8,778 bases of DNA from RGIG2945 sp045540355 (lineage in GTDB: Bacteria > Bacillota > Clostridia > Oscillospirales > Acutalibacteraceae), in assembly GCA_045540355.1 (NCBI GenBank), contig JAZQHB010000012.1:1-8778 (forward strand), read 5' to 3'. Below the pieces are notes generated by a model. That model made no database searches and was not told the DNA's origin. It worked only from the letters and a program-made list of their open reading frames with translations. This document shows positions 1 through 5,601 of this stretch, in pieces. A program made the translations under genes and the position numbers. Every line of letters starts with the position of its first letter. Position 1 is the first letter of the stretch.

Positions 1-169
1 CCAACTTTACGCGTTCTTCAAACAATATAAACTTTTCGGGCTCCGCAACGCCCAACACGTCACGTGCAAGAGAAAGCCAAAAGGATTGGCTATCACTCTT
101 TTCATCGCCGCGATCTTTCCAATATTCCGCAAAGGCTTTTGCGGCTCTTTTTCTAACTGCTTCTGTCAT
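1..169 (-). CDS. MmeI-like type IIG restriction/DNA methyltransferase, N-terminal part only
   Basis: The reading frame starts with ATG at 169 and runs off the left edge, leaving about 56 residues. It begins MTEAVRKRAAKAFAEYW and continues with KDRGDEKSDSQSFWLSLARD and then VLGVAEPEKFILFEERVKL. This matches what I recall of the N-terminal domain of MmeI-like class I SAM-dependent DNA methyltransferases, which are large single-chain enzymes of roughly 900 residues that modify and often cut DNA. A good RBS (TAAGGAG) lies 7 bases before the ATG. The gene has its own promoter at 199-227 and is separated from the integrase module by a terminator. It is probably a defence gene beside, or cargo of, the mobile element. 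The catalytic parts are outside the window, so restriction activity cannot be judged. Confidence 0.72.
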   Translation of the reverse strand, partial: MTEAVRKRAAKAFAEYWKDRGDEKSDSQSFWLSLARDVLGVAEPEKFILFEERVKL

Positions 170-198
170 AGCGCACTCCTTAAAAGTTTATTGTTGGT

Positions 199-227
199 AT
201 TATATCACAAAACTTACGTATTTACAA
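199..227 (-). promoter_or_regulatory. Sigma-A promoter of the MmeI-like gene
   Basis: Read on the minus strand, a perfect TATAAT (199-204) lies 17 bases downstream of TTGTAA (222-227). It sits about 30 bases before the ATG at 169 and just upstream of the RBS. The direction and spacing fit the MmeI-like gene. Confidence 0.65.
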
Positions 228-239
228 TGAAAATACAAC

Positions 240-307
240 TTACGACACAGATTTGTCGTAAAGCGCAAAGTATGTTCGTACATTCATTTGTCGTAAATCT
301 GTCGCAA
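240..307. repeat. TTACGACA/TGTCGTAA repeat cluster, likely operator
   Basis: TTACGACA (240-247) and TGTCGTAA (254-261) form a perfect inverted repeat with a 6-base spacer. Further half sites in the same orientation follow: TGTCGTAA at 289-296 and TGTCGCAA at 300-307. They lie directly upstream of the -35 box of the MmeI-like gene. The arrangement suggests binding of a dimeric regulator. The half sites are loosely like BlaI/MecI-type sites, but no regulator gene is next to them, so the protein is unknown. Confidence 0.5.
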
Positions 308-341
308 ACCACATTTTTAAGCAATAATTTGGATAAACAAA

Positions 342-377
342 AAGCCGAAAACGCTTGGAAATAAGCGTTTTCGGCTT
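342..377 (-). terminator. Rho-independent terminator
   Basis: Arms 342-356 and 363-377 form a perfect 15-bp stem with a 6-base loop. Read on the minus strand the stem is followed at once by a TTTTTGTTT tract (341-333). It would stop transcripts coming leftward from the integrase operon, or from the gene whose 3' end may be at 382, before they enter the MmeI-like gene. The plus-strand side has no T run. Confidence 0.75.
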
Positions 378-381
378 AATA

Positions 382-435
382 TTACTCTGCGAGGGGTTTC
401 ATTGTGGGGACGGAAAAGACATCTCGGTTATTGGG
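382..435 (-). other. Possible leftover 3' end of a gene at the element boundary
   Basis: On the minus strand an open frame ends at TAA (384-382) with the residues PNNRDVFSVPTMKPLAE. Upstream in the same frame it is closed at once by TAA and TAG (436-441). The stop codon is followed 4 bases later by the terminator at 342-377, the usual layout for a gene end. Because an integrase gene starts its downstream flank here, this may be the tail of a target gene kept at an attachment site. I do not recognise the protein, and 18 codons are too few to prove coding. Confidence 0.25.
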
Positions 436-475
436 TTACTAAAGTGGTATTCATTGTACTACCCCAAATGATTTG

Positions 476-556
476 CTGCCCTATTTTGTTTGATACACCC
501 TTTCTTTACTGCCCTATACGTGCTATTTGATGTTGTATTTGGTGTAAATGGTGTAA
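476..556. repeat. Short repeats in the presumed attachment region downstream of the integrase
   Basis: CTGCCCTAT occurs twice (476-484 and 509-517). GGTGTAA occurs twice in tandem (541-547 and 550-556), with an inverted partner TACACC at 494-499. Tyrosine integrases of the Tn916 type bind short direct repeats in the arms of the element end next to int, so these are candidate arm sites. The core crossover site cannot be defined because the other element end is not visible in the window. Confidence 0.4.
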
Positions 557-587
557 GTATCTTTTCGTCGCCAACAATAAAACTACG

Positions 588-1844
588 TCAAATGTTTGCC
601 GCTTTATTATACTCATTTTTGAAGTACGAGTCAAGACCTTCAAATTCAGACCTCCTTAACTCCTTCGTTACATCGGTATAAATGTTAAGGGTAGTAGAAA
701 TATCTTTGTGACCAAGCGTATCCTGAATGACCTTGACATTAACCCCTGCCTCACACATTCTTGTCGTGAATGTATGCCTTAATGAATGGCAGCTAAAATG
801 CGGTAGCAAAATCTTTGCATTTTCATCTTTCAGGAGCTGTTCATCATTGCAGTCACGGATAATACGACGTATTGCTTTGTTAAGGGTTGCTTGATGTTGC
901 GGCTGTCCAAAACGGTTAAGAAAGATAAAATCAGTATATCCGTCCACAACAGCTTCGCAATGAATATCAAGCAACTCCTGTCTTTCCTTTTCCATAAGGA
1001 ATGCTTCTTTGACGAAATCCAACATCGGAACTTGGCGTTTGCCAGCCGGAGTTTTCGTAGTATTGATGTTAAAATAGCAACCACGCTTACTTCCCTCGGT
1101 ACGGTGGTCATAGTAAACCAGCGTGTGGTTCACATCAATGATACCTTCTTCCAAATCAATGTCGCACCATCTTAGACCCGTCGCTTCTCCAACACGAAGC
1201 CCTGTTCCAATCAACACTGCAAAAATAGGATACCACAAACTTGCAGACGGTGTATTCTTCAGATAACTCAGGAGCAGTTCCTGTTCCGGTCTCGTTAAGG
1301 CTCTGCGTTTCTCAGTTTGAAAACAATGGGACTGCTTTAACTCTTTCAGCACATTATTGGAAGGGTTGTTTCTGAGATAATCATCATCAACCGCCATATC
1401 CAAAATCTGATGAAGAACCGTATGGATATTATCAATAGTCGCCGGTTTCAAATGGCGTTCATCTGCAAGGTAGTTGTAAAACCTCTTAATATCCGATTTT
1501 TTCAAAGAAGAAACGGTCTTTGAGCCAATCTGTTGGCGGACAAATGTCTCATACATATATTTGTAGTTTTCAAAAGTGTTGTTTTTTAGACCACGCTTCA
1601 AATCTTTCCAAAGCTCATATATATCATTGAGGGTAGTATATCGAGCTTCCGCTTTTATGCCATCTTTCTTGTCCTTTTCTATTTGCTCTTCTTTGTATCG
1701 AAGTTCGTCAAGAGTCTTGGCATACACATAACGCCTTTTTCGGTTGGCGTCTGTCCAACAATAATGATATGTACCGTCTGCTCGCTGTGATTCTCCTGTG
1801 CGAAGAACTACTCTTGATTTATCTCGTCTTTTTGCCTTTGCCAT
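588..1844 (-). CDS. int: Tyrosine recombinase (integrase) of a mobile element
   Basis: This 418-residue protein is a phage/Tn916-type integrase that cuts and joins attachment sites. The N-terminus (about 1-70) is the AP2-like arm-binding domain: its RVVLRTGESQRADGTYHY stretch resembles the start of Tn916 Int. A SAM-like core-binding domain covers about 70-170. The catalytic domain covers about 185-400 and has a complete set of residues: R217 in GTGLRVGE, K264 in NTTKTPAGKR, H353 and R356 in HSLRH, H379 in LGHKD, and nucleophile Y389 in LNIYTDV. The ATG at 1844 follows an AGGAGG that overlaps the stop of the upstream xis-like gene, so the two are translated together. The gene is last in its operon and is followed by the presumed attachment region and the terminator at 342-377. 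Nothing suggests inactivation. Confidence 0.95.
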   Translation of the reverse strand: MAKAKRRDKSRVVLRTGESQRADGTYHYCWTDANRKRRYVYAKTLDELRYKEEQIEKDKKDGIKAEARYTTLNDIYELWKDLKRGLKNNTFENYKYMYETFVRQQIGSKTVSSLKKSDIKRFYNYLADERHLKPATIDNIHTVLHQILDMAVDDDYLRNNPSNNVLKELKQSHCFQTEKRRALTRPEQELLLSYLKNTPSASLWYPIFAVLIGTGLRVGEATGLRWCDIDLEEGIIDVNHTLVYYDHRTEGSKRGCYFNINTTKTPAGKRQVPMLDFVKEAFLMEKERQELLDIHCEAVVDGYTDFIFLNRFGQPQHQATLNKAIRRIIRDCNDEQLLKDENAKILLPHFSCHSLRHTFTTRMCEAGVNVKVIQDTLGHKDISTTLNIYTDVTKELRRSEFEGLDSYFKNEYNKAANI

Positions 1845-1856
1845 AATCTTTTCCTC

Positions 1857-2108
1857 CTAAACCTTTTCTATTTTGTCCATATACTTGTCAAACTTCTCAC
1901 GATTTATCAAAATCTGTGTTCCATTTGAGATTGAAAAATTACAACCTTTCGCCAATGCCATTTTTCTAAGTCTTTTAATCCCAATACCGGAATAAGCGGC
2001 TGCTTCTTCACAAGTGATAACCTTGCGTTCCCATATCGGTAAATCCAGCTTTCTTTCCTCAATCGCCTTCCTATATTCCAATATTTCAGGACTGCTTACT
2101 TTCAGCAC
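1857..2108 (-). CDS. Excisionase-like DNA-binding protein 1 (most diverged copy)
   Basis: This 83-residue protein is related to Tn916 Xis, which bends DNA at the element ends and directs the integrase towards excision. Its core is LPIWERKVITCEEAAAYSG, then IGIKRLRKMA, then a basic beta-hairpin-like end (ILINREKFDKYMDKIEKV). The PxW start and the C-terminal basic hairpin match the other three copies and Tn916 Xis. It also has an extra 20-residue N-terminal extension. The start is taken as GTG at 2108, preceded by GGTGGTGA. It lies directly upstream of int, the usual place for xis, so this copy may be the true directionality factor. Confidence 0.82.
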   Translation of the reverse strand: MLKVSSPEILEYRKAIEERKLDLPIWERKVITCEEAAAYSGIGIKRLRKMALAKGCNFSISNGTQILINREKFDKYMDKIEKV

Positions 2109-2120
2109 ACTCTCACCACC

Positions 2121-2360
2121 TTATATCGAATATAGCTTTTCAAGGTACTCCTCAAAACGCTTTCGTTTTATCATAGTTCTTTTCCCTACACGCAAAGTAA
2201 AATTGCAATCGTCTTGCTTTATGAGCTTGTATATCGTGTCTCTACCAATGCCCGTATAGGCTGCCGTTTCTTCAATAGATAGGTTTTGCCTATTCCATAA
2301 AGGGACATCGGAACCTCGGCTCTTGAACCATTCTCTTTGGCAATTAACCTCGCTATCCAT
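2121..2360 (-). CDS. Excisionase-like DNA-binding protein 2
   Basis: This 79-residue Xis-like protein has the winged-helix pattern VPLWNRQNLSIEETAAYTG, IGRDTIYKLI, then RVGKRTMIKRKRFEEYLEK. An upstream in-frame ATG at 2378 overlaps the stop of the preceding xis-like gene (ATGA), but it has only a weak RBS. The ATG at 2360 has GGGAGGA 6 to 8 bases upstream and is preferred. The longer form would be 85 residues. It is probably translated with copy 3 and functions in excision or its control. Confidence 0.8.
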   Translation of the reverse strand: MDSEVNCQREWFKSRGSDVPLWNRQNLSIEETAAYTGIGRDTIYKLIKQDDCNFTLRVGKRTMIKRKRFEEYLEKLYSI

Positions 2361-2374
2361 TTGTGATTCCTCCC

Positions 2375-2596
2375 TCATATTGAGTACACTCTTTCAATAT
2401 ACTCATCAAACTTTCTTCTTTTTATCATTCTTCTTGTTCCAATCCACAGCACAAAAGGACAATCTTCCGGATTAGTCAGTTCGTATAATTTACTCATACC
2501 GATACCTGAATATCGAGAAGTTTCTTCAATGCTCAAAGTTGGTTTGAACCAAATAGGCACTTCGTCCTTTTTACTATTCTTTCGATTGTCTGACAT
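2375..2596 (-). CDS. Excisionase-like DNA-binding protein 3
   Basis: This 73-residue Xis-like protein has VPIWFKPTLSIEETSRYSG, IGMSKLYELTNPEDCPFVLW, then RRMIKRRKFDEYIERVYSI. Over the last 52 residues it matches copy 4 at 44 positions, the closest pair in the cluster. It has a strong AAGGAGG RBS before the ATG at 2596. A hairpin (2646-2674) lies between this gene and copy 4, so its expression may be partly uncoupled from the genes upstream. Confidence 0.85.
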   Translation of the reverse strand: MSDNRKNSKKDEVPIWFKPTLSIEETSRYSGIGMSKLYELTNPEDCPFVLWIGTRRMIKRRKFDEYIERVYSI

Positions 2597-2645
2597 TTGA
2601 TTTTCCTCCTTGATTTTGATGTCTCAAGGATACATAAAAATGATT

Positions 2646-2674
2646 GATGAGCCAATGATGCGAATTGGCTCATC
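2646..2674 (-). terminator. Hairpin between xis-like copies 4 and 3, possible attenuator or terminator
   Basis: GATGAGCCAAT (2646-2656) and ATTGGCTCATC (2664-2674) form a perfect 11-bp stem with a 7-base loop. On the minus strand a T run (ATTTTTA) comes a few bases after the stem. This is weaker than a standard terminator, so partial termination or an mRNA processing/stability element is possible. Confidence 0.55.
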
Positions 2675-2692
2675 GCACACTTGACAATTTGG

Positions 2693-2911
2693 TTAAATGG
2701 AATACTGCCTTTCGATATATTCATCGAATTTTTTACGCTTAATCATTCTCCTGTTACCTATCCATAAAACAAAGGGACAATCCTCCGGATTCGTCAATTC
2801 ATAAAGTTTATCTCTACCAATGCCGGAATAAGCAACTGCTTCTTCAATGGAAAGATTGGGCTTATGCCATAAAGGAATATTGTATTTCTCCTTATCTTTT
2901 CTTTCAGGCAT
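2693..2911 (-). CDS. Excisionase-like DNA-binding protein 4
   Basis: This 72-residue Xis-like protein starts MPERKDKEKYNIPLWHKPNL, continues SIEEAVAYSGIGRDKLYELT and ends with RRMIKRKKFDEYIERQYSI. The open frame extends further upstream to 3034, but that part lies inside the mazF-like gene in another frame. The ATG at 2911 with AAAGGGG upstream is therefore the likely start. It overlaps the end of the mazF-like gene by 8 bases, which suggests translational coupling. Base differences from copy 3 are mostly silent, showing an old duplication kept under selection rather than a recent copy. Confidence 0.85.
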   Translation of the reverse strand: MPERKDKEKYNIPLWHKPNLSIEEAVAYSGIGRDKLYELTNPEDCPFVLWIGNRRMIKRKKFDEYIERQYSI

Positions 2912-3464
2912 TTTTACACCCCTTTCCTTTGACCGAGGTGCGTTTGTCATAAACGATATAATCCCAACCGCTGTTATTGCACTTATCGCAGTTGTCTTTG
3001 CTTTTCGCAAAAAGGTCAAGACGCCTGACAACATAATTCGGGTCGTGGATATAGTCGCTCAGGCACTTGGGACATAAGCAGCGAACATCTCCGTTTCTGT
3101 CTGTGTTGTAAATCCATAAACCGAAAGTCTTTTTAAGAGCTGCGTTAATTTGCTTCCAAAGCCTTTCGTCGTTTACCGAACCAATGTAGTCTGTCAGTTC
3201 GTCCTTATTGACGGTTTGTATCTGTTCAAGAAGAACCATTGACGGCTTCTTCAGACCGAAGTCCTCACCCAAAATGATGTGTGAAGGAAGATACTTCTTT
3301 TTCATCACAGCCGTAACAGCAGCAACAATAATTGTCGGAGCATTTGCATTAAAGTTGTCCGCCTGAATTACCATTACAGGTCTCTCACCCGACTGGACAG
3401 ACCCCTCTCTTTTTCCAAAATCGTAGTAGAATAAATCTCCACGCTGAATTTCTTTTCTCTGCAT
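2904..3464 (-). CDS. MazF/PemK-like endoribonuclease with C-terminal zinc-ribbon-like tail
   Basis: Residues 1-115 match the MazF/PemK fold: EIQRGDLFYYDFGKREGSVQ, then SGERPVMVIQADNFNANAPT, then IIVAAVTAVMKKKYLPSHI. R28 and T51 stand where MazF has its catalytic Arg and Thr, so RNA cleavage is plausible. Residues 128-170 add a tail with CLCPKC (C129, C131, C134) and CDKC (C159, C162), probably a zinc ribbon that could bind RNA or a partner. Plain MazF is about 110-120 residues; this is 186. The ATG at 3464 is chosen because it gives the usual N-terminus and has GAGAGG upstream; an in-frame GTG at 3536 would add 24 residues unlike the family. No MazE-type antitoxin is adjacent: the neighbours are a sigma-like gene and an xis-like gene. 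It may be an orphan toxin or a repurposed RNase controlling the element. Confidence 0.82.
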   Translation of the reverse strand: MQRKEIQRGDLFYYDFGKREGSVQSGERPVMVIQADNFNANAPTIIVAAVTAVMKKKYLPSHIILGEDFGLKKPSMVLLEQIQTVNKDELTDYIGSVNDERLWKQINAALKKTFGLWIYNTDRNGDVRCLCPKCLSDYIHDPNYVVRRLDLFAKSKDNCDKCNNSGWDYIVYDKRTSVKGKGCKNA

Positions 3465-3573
3465 ATATGTATAACCTCTCTGTTCATTTAGTCTTGAAAG
3501 TGCATTTCTTATCCGGAATTGAAATAACCCCTTCACTCATTTGGACAAAGGGGGTCAAAATGCACACCCAAAA

Positions 3574-4158
3574 TCAGAGGTTTTCATAAAATTTCTTGAA
3601 ATTTTTTCTTGCGGCAGCAATCGACTTATCTACAACGCTGTAATATACGCCTTCTTCCTTTGCGATTTTTCTTGAACTCATACCTAATAAAATCGCTTTA
3701 ATCAGTCTTTCTCTCTGAACAGGTTTCAGCATTTCCAATACCTTTCTGACTTTCGCAATTTCTAACTGGCGGAGCTGTTCCTTTTCTTCCTCAATCCGTT
3801 CTTCCTCCGCTTGCTCAAACGGGTCAACAAACGGAGTAATCAGTTCCCGGTGGAATTGTTCAGAGATGTCATCTTCATACCCATACACATCGATTGTTCT
3901 TTTTGCTCGCTTTTCGTACTTATCGTTGTTTCTGTATGACTCGTCAATCACTTCGCCCTGAGCCATAGAAAGCAGAATGAACGGAGTGTACCGACGGATA
4001 ACATCAGGGTATTTAACCCACAATTCTTCTTCCGCCAGTTCTGTTACAATCGCCCATTTCTCCGTGCCGGTGTAACCGTGGTATTCATACCGCAGATTGA
4101 TGAGTTTGCAGTCGTTCGCAAATAATAATTCCTGTTGTTCTAATGTAAGTTTTGTCAT
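3574..4158 (-). CDS. Sigma-70-like regulatory protein of mobile elements
   Basis: This 194-residue protein has a C-terminal helix-turn-helix like sigma region 4 (about 145-190: LKPVQRERLIKAILLGMSS, then RKIAKEEGVYYSVVDKSIAA). An acidic, probably coiled stretch lies at about 112-135. The N-terminal half is weakly similar to sigma region 2 at best. Such proteins are common in Clostridia mobile elements and are usually annotated as sigma-70 family; whether it binds RNA polymerase core is not shown. The ATG at 4158 follows AAGGAG with a 9-base gap. That RBS is buried in a 20-bp hairpin (4162-4221). It is the first gene after the terminator at 4283-4342 and stands ahead of mazF, xis and int, so it is a candidate switch for excision genes. 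Confidence 0.75.
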   Translation of the reverse strand: MTKLTLEQQELLFANDCKLINLRYEYHGYTGTEKWAIVTELAEEELWVKYPDVIRRYTPFILLSMAQGEVIDESYRNNDKYEKRAKRTIDVYGYEDDISEQFHRELITPFVDPFEQAEEERIEEEKEQLRQLEIAKVRKVLEMLKPVQRERLIKAILLGMSSRKIAKEEGVYYSVVDKSIAAARKNFKKFYENL

Positions 4159-4161
4159 TGT

Positions 4162-4221
4162 CGTAATCTCCTTAAATTTGAATTTTTGAATTTGGTTGAA
4201 ATCAAAAATTCGGAGATTACG
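4162..4221 (-). promoter_or_regulatory. Hairpin covering the RBS of the sigma-like gene
   Basis: In the minus-strand RNA the 20 bases 4221 to 4202 pair with two blocks, 4189-4180 and 4171-4162. Each block is a perfect 10-base match, separated by an 8-base bulge (4179-4172). The loop is 12 bases. The GGAG of the ribosome binding site (4168-4171) is inside the lower stem and the ATG follows 3 bases after it. Translation would be off unless the stem is opened by a protein, another RNA, or kinetics of transcription. As DNA, the same dyad could also be a protein binding site. Confidence 0.7.
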
Positions 4222-4264
4222 GATACTTGGCGATATATGCCAGCCACTTATATGTCACGGTCTT

Positions 4265-4369
4265 GCTCCTTTCGGGAGCGACAAAAAAGCCGGACACCAA
4301 GAACATTAGGATATTTCTATCCCTTAATTCTCAGCGTCCGGCAATTTGATGACTCAGGAGCTTTCGCTC
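4265..4369 (-). other. Structured non-coding stretch around the terminator
   Basis: No gene was found from 4159 to 4402. Besides the terminator and the RBS hairpin there are two small GNRA-like or similar hairpins, GCTCC-N5-GGAGC (4265-4279) and GAGC-GAAA-GCTC on the minus strand (4358-4369). Several hairpins in 240 bases suggest a structured leader or small RNA. I checked for a hammerhead core and common riboswitch motifs by eye and recognised none. Confidence 0.35.
4283..4342 (-). terminator. Rho-independent terminator upstream of the sigma-like gene
   Basis: GCCGGAC (4342-4336 on the minus strand) pairs with GTCCGGC (4295-4289). A weaker inner helix ends in GGATA-GAAA-TATCC-type pairing. 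The structure is followed by TTTTTT (4288-4283). It ends the polymerase/protease/Com operon or attenuates read-through into the sigma-like gene. Confidence 0.75.
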
Positions 4370-4402
4370 AAGGACTCGTGGCTCGGTACATCTGCCCGAT
4401 AT

Positions 4403-4600
4403 TTAATTGTTCGCTCTGTTATTACTTCTTGTTAATCTGTACTTGACCGTTCCCTTGCGTAGGGATAGGTCAACCTCTACTACTCTGTGGCAGTTCGGAC
4501 ATTTCAGTTCAATCACGCCTGTTGTCATTGTTACCTTGTCAAAAATACGCCAGCCACAGTTTTTGCACCTTACGATTATCTTTTGTTCCAACGATTTCAT
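4403..4600 (-). CDS. Com-like small zinc-ribbon protein
   Basis: This 65-residue protein carries CKNCGWRIFDKV and CPNCHRVVEVDLS, two CxxC pairs about 20 residues apart. The pattern and spacing fit the Com family; in phage Mu, Com binds mRNA and opens translation of mom. Its ATG overlaps the stop of the upstream protease gene (ATGA, 4597-4600), so the two are co-translated. The RBS-blocking hairpin of the next gene is only about 200 bases downstream, and a Com-like RNA binder would be a natural candidate to act on it, but that is inference. Confidence 0.72.
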   Translation of the reverse strand: MKSLEQKIIVRCKNCGWRIFDKVTMTTGVIELKCPNCHRVVEVDLSLRKGTVKYRLTRSNNRANN

Positions 4601-5328
4601 AGCTCGCTCACCTCCGGATAAACCGTAACCAAATCAAAAGGATTATCAAGATACTCCTTTTTCAAAAGTCCGAGCTGTTTCATTCGTATGGCAAGAGCCT
4701 TTTTGGAACACCCTAAAAAATCCGCAAGTGCGTCAAACCTTTTATATACACTCGGATAGTATATCTTGTTCAGGCATTCAATCTTTTCGCCGAGACTGAA
4801 CAGATACATTCCTTGTTTTACGAGGTTTTCAGGAAGAAGAATAGCAGCTCCAAGCGTGTTTGCCTGCCATTCCTCCCAATCGGATATTGGCTTATTCCTC
4901 TCGGAATTTGCCTTGTAATAATGTACTCCGGCAGACTTCTGTGTTACACCGTAATCATTCGGGAACAACATCTTAAATATCTGATGGCTGCCCTCGTGCA
5001 TTAAGGTGAAATTCTTTCTGCCTTTCAGCTTGCTGTCAAAGTTCAAGTCCTTTTCCACAAGAACGGTTTTCCCGTCCAAAAAGAAAAAGGCTTCGTTATC
5101 ATCATCTTCAAATACCTGAACACCCATTTCCGTAAATGAGGTCATTCCGAGAATACTACCGTCATAGGATAGGTGCTGGTATTCGACATTCAATCCGAGA
5201 ACCTTCTCCAAGAGAAGCTCCGGGTCAATTCTGTATATTTGTGTGTTACGGACATCGGGAAGTGCCATATATGCCTGAACATACTTGTCGGCTATCGCTT
5301 CGATGTCAAATCTCGATAAATGTTTCAA
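4597..5328 (-). CDS. ImmA/IrrE-type metalloprotease, long form
   Basis: This 243-residue protein has the zinc motif HEGSH (H111, E112, H115) in FTLMHEGSHQIF, and a downstream WEEWQANTLGAAILLPE where E153 is the likely third ligand. The C-terminal part (about 195-222, FDALADFLGCSKKALAIRMK) looks like the small helical segment that ends many ImmA/IrrE proteins. Family members cleave or destabilise repressors, as ImmA does to ImmR in ICEBs1 and IrrE to DdrO in Deinococcus. It starts with TTG at 5328 behind AGGAGG. It lies in the polymerase operon, apart from any XRE gene, so its target is unknown. The element has a second, shorter ImmA at 7808. Confidence 0.85.
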   Translation of the reverse strand: MKHLSRFDIEAIADKYVQAYMALPDVRNTQIYRIDPELLLEKVLGLNVEYQHLSYDGSILGMTSFTEMGVQVFEDDDNEAFFFLDGKTVLVEKDLNFDSKLKGRKNFTLMHEGSHQIFKMLFPNDYGVTQKSAGVHYYKANSERNKPISDWEEWQANTLGAAILLPENLVKQGMYLFSLGEKIECLNKIYYPSVYKRFDALADFLGCSKKALAIRMKQLGLLKKEYLDNPFDLVTVYPEVSEL

Positions 5329-5347
5329 GTTACAAAACCTCCTACCA

Positions 5348-5599
5348 TTAGGATTTTGCTTCTACAAACCACTTTCCGTTTTCTTCGTCGAACAGAAATG
5401 TGGGCTTGCCGCAAATCTGTACCGTGTAGCGGATACCGGTTCCTCCGACTTTGGTGGAAGCCGCACGGCATTTCTGAATTACACGGTCTATCTCATATTT
5501 TTCATCATTCTCAAACTTGATGAAGTTCGGACGAGCCGTTCCATCAGGTCTGTGTGTTACATTCACTTCAACATAAACTTTTCTTCTTTCGGATTCCAT
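5348..5599 (-). CDS. Small conserved protein of the Y-polymerase operon
   Basis: This 83-residue protein is probably beta-rich, with KVYVEVNVTHRPDGTARPNF, then FENDEKYEIDRVIQKCRAAS, then GGTGIRYTVQICGKPTFLFD and a GKWFVE end. I recall similar short proteins (with an EIDRV...RAAS...GGxGxRYT pattern) encoded beside UmuC/DinB-like polymerases in Clostridia, but their function is unknown to me. The RBS (GAGGT) overlaps the stop of the UmuD-like gene 2 bases upstream, so it is tightly co-translated. No signal peptide, membrane segment or metal motif is visible. Confidence 0.7.
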   Translation of the reverse strand: MESERRKVYVEVNVTHRPDGTARPNFIKFENDEKYEIDRVIQKCRAASTKVGGTGIRYTVQICGKPTFLFDEENGKWFVEAKS

Positions 5600-5601
5600 T
5601 T

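Noticed and set aside
86..364. Plus-strand open frame of 92 codons.
   Set aside because: It runs through the MmeI-like gene in antisense, its promoter and repeats, and the terminator; it has no RBS and a low-complexity hydrophobic product.
400..408. CATTGTGGG shared between 400-408 and 8708-8716 as a possible att direct repeat.
   Set aside because: Nine bases is short enough to be chance in this length of DNA, the flanks do not align, and the right copy is part of a separate inverted repeat.
2912..3034. Longer 113-residue form of xis-like copy 4.
   Set aside because: The extension lies wholly inside the mazF-like gene in another frame and has no similarity to the other copies.
3465..3536. 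GTG start at 3536 giving a 210-residue mazF-like protein.
   Set aside because: The extra 24 residues are unlike the MazF N-terminus, while the ATG at 3464 has a GAGAGG upstream and gives the family start.
3484..3540. An 18-codon minus-strand frame (MSEGVISIPDKKCTFKTK) just ahead of the mazF-like gene as a leader peptide.
   Set aside because: There is no RBS before its ATG and no regulatory structure depending on it was seen.
4222..4402. Hammerhead ribozyme or a known riboswitch in the leader.
   Set aside because: The CUGANGA core is absent and no conserved riboswitch motif was recognised by eye.
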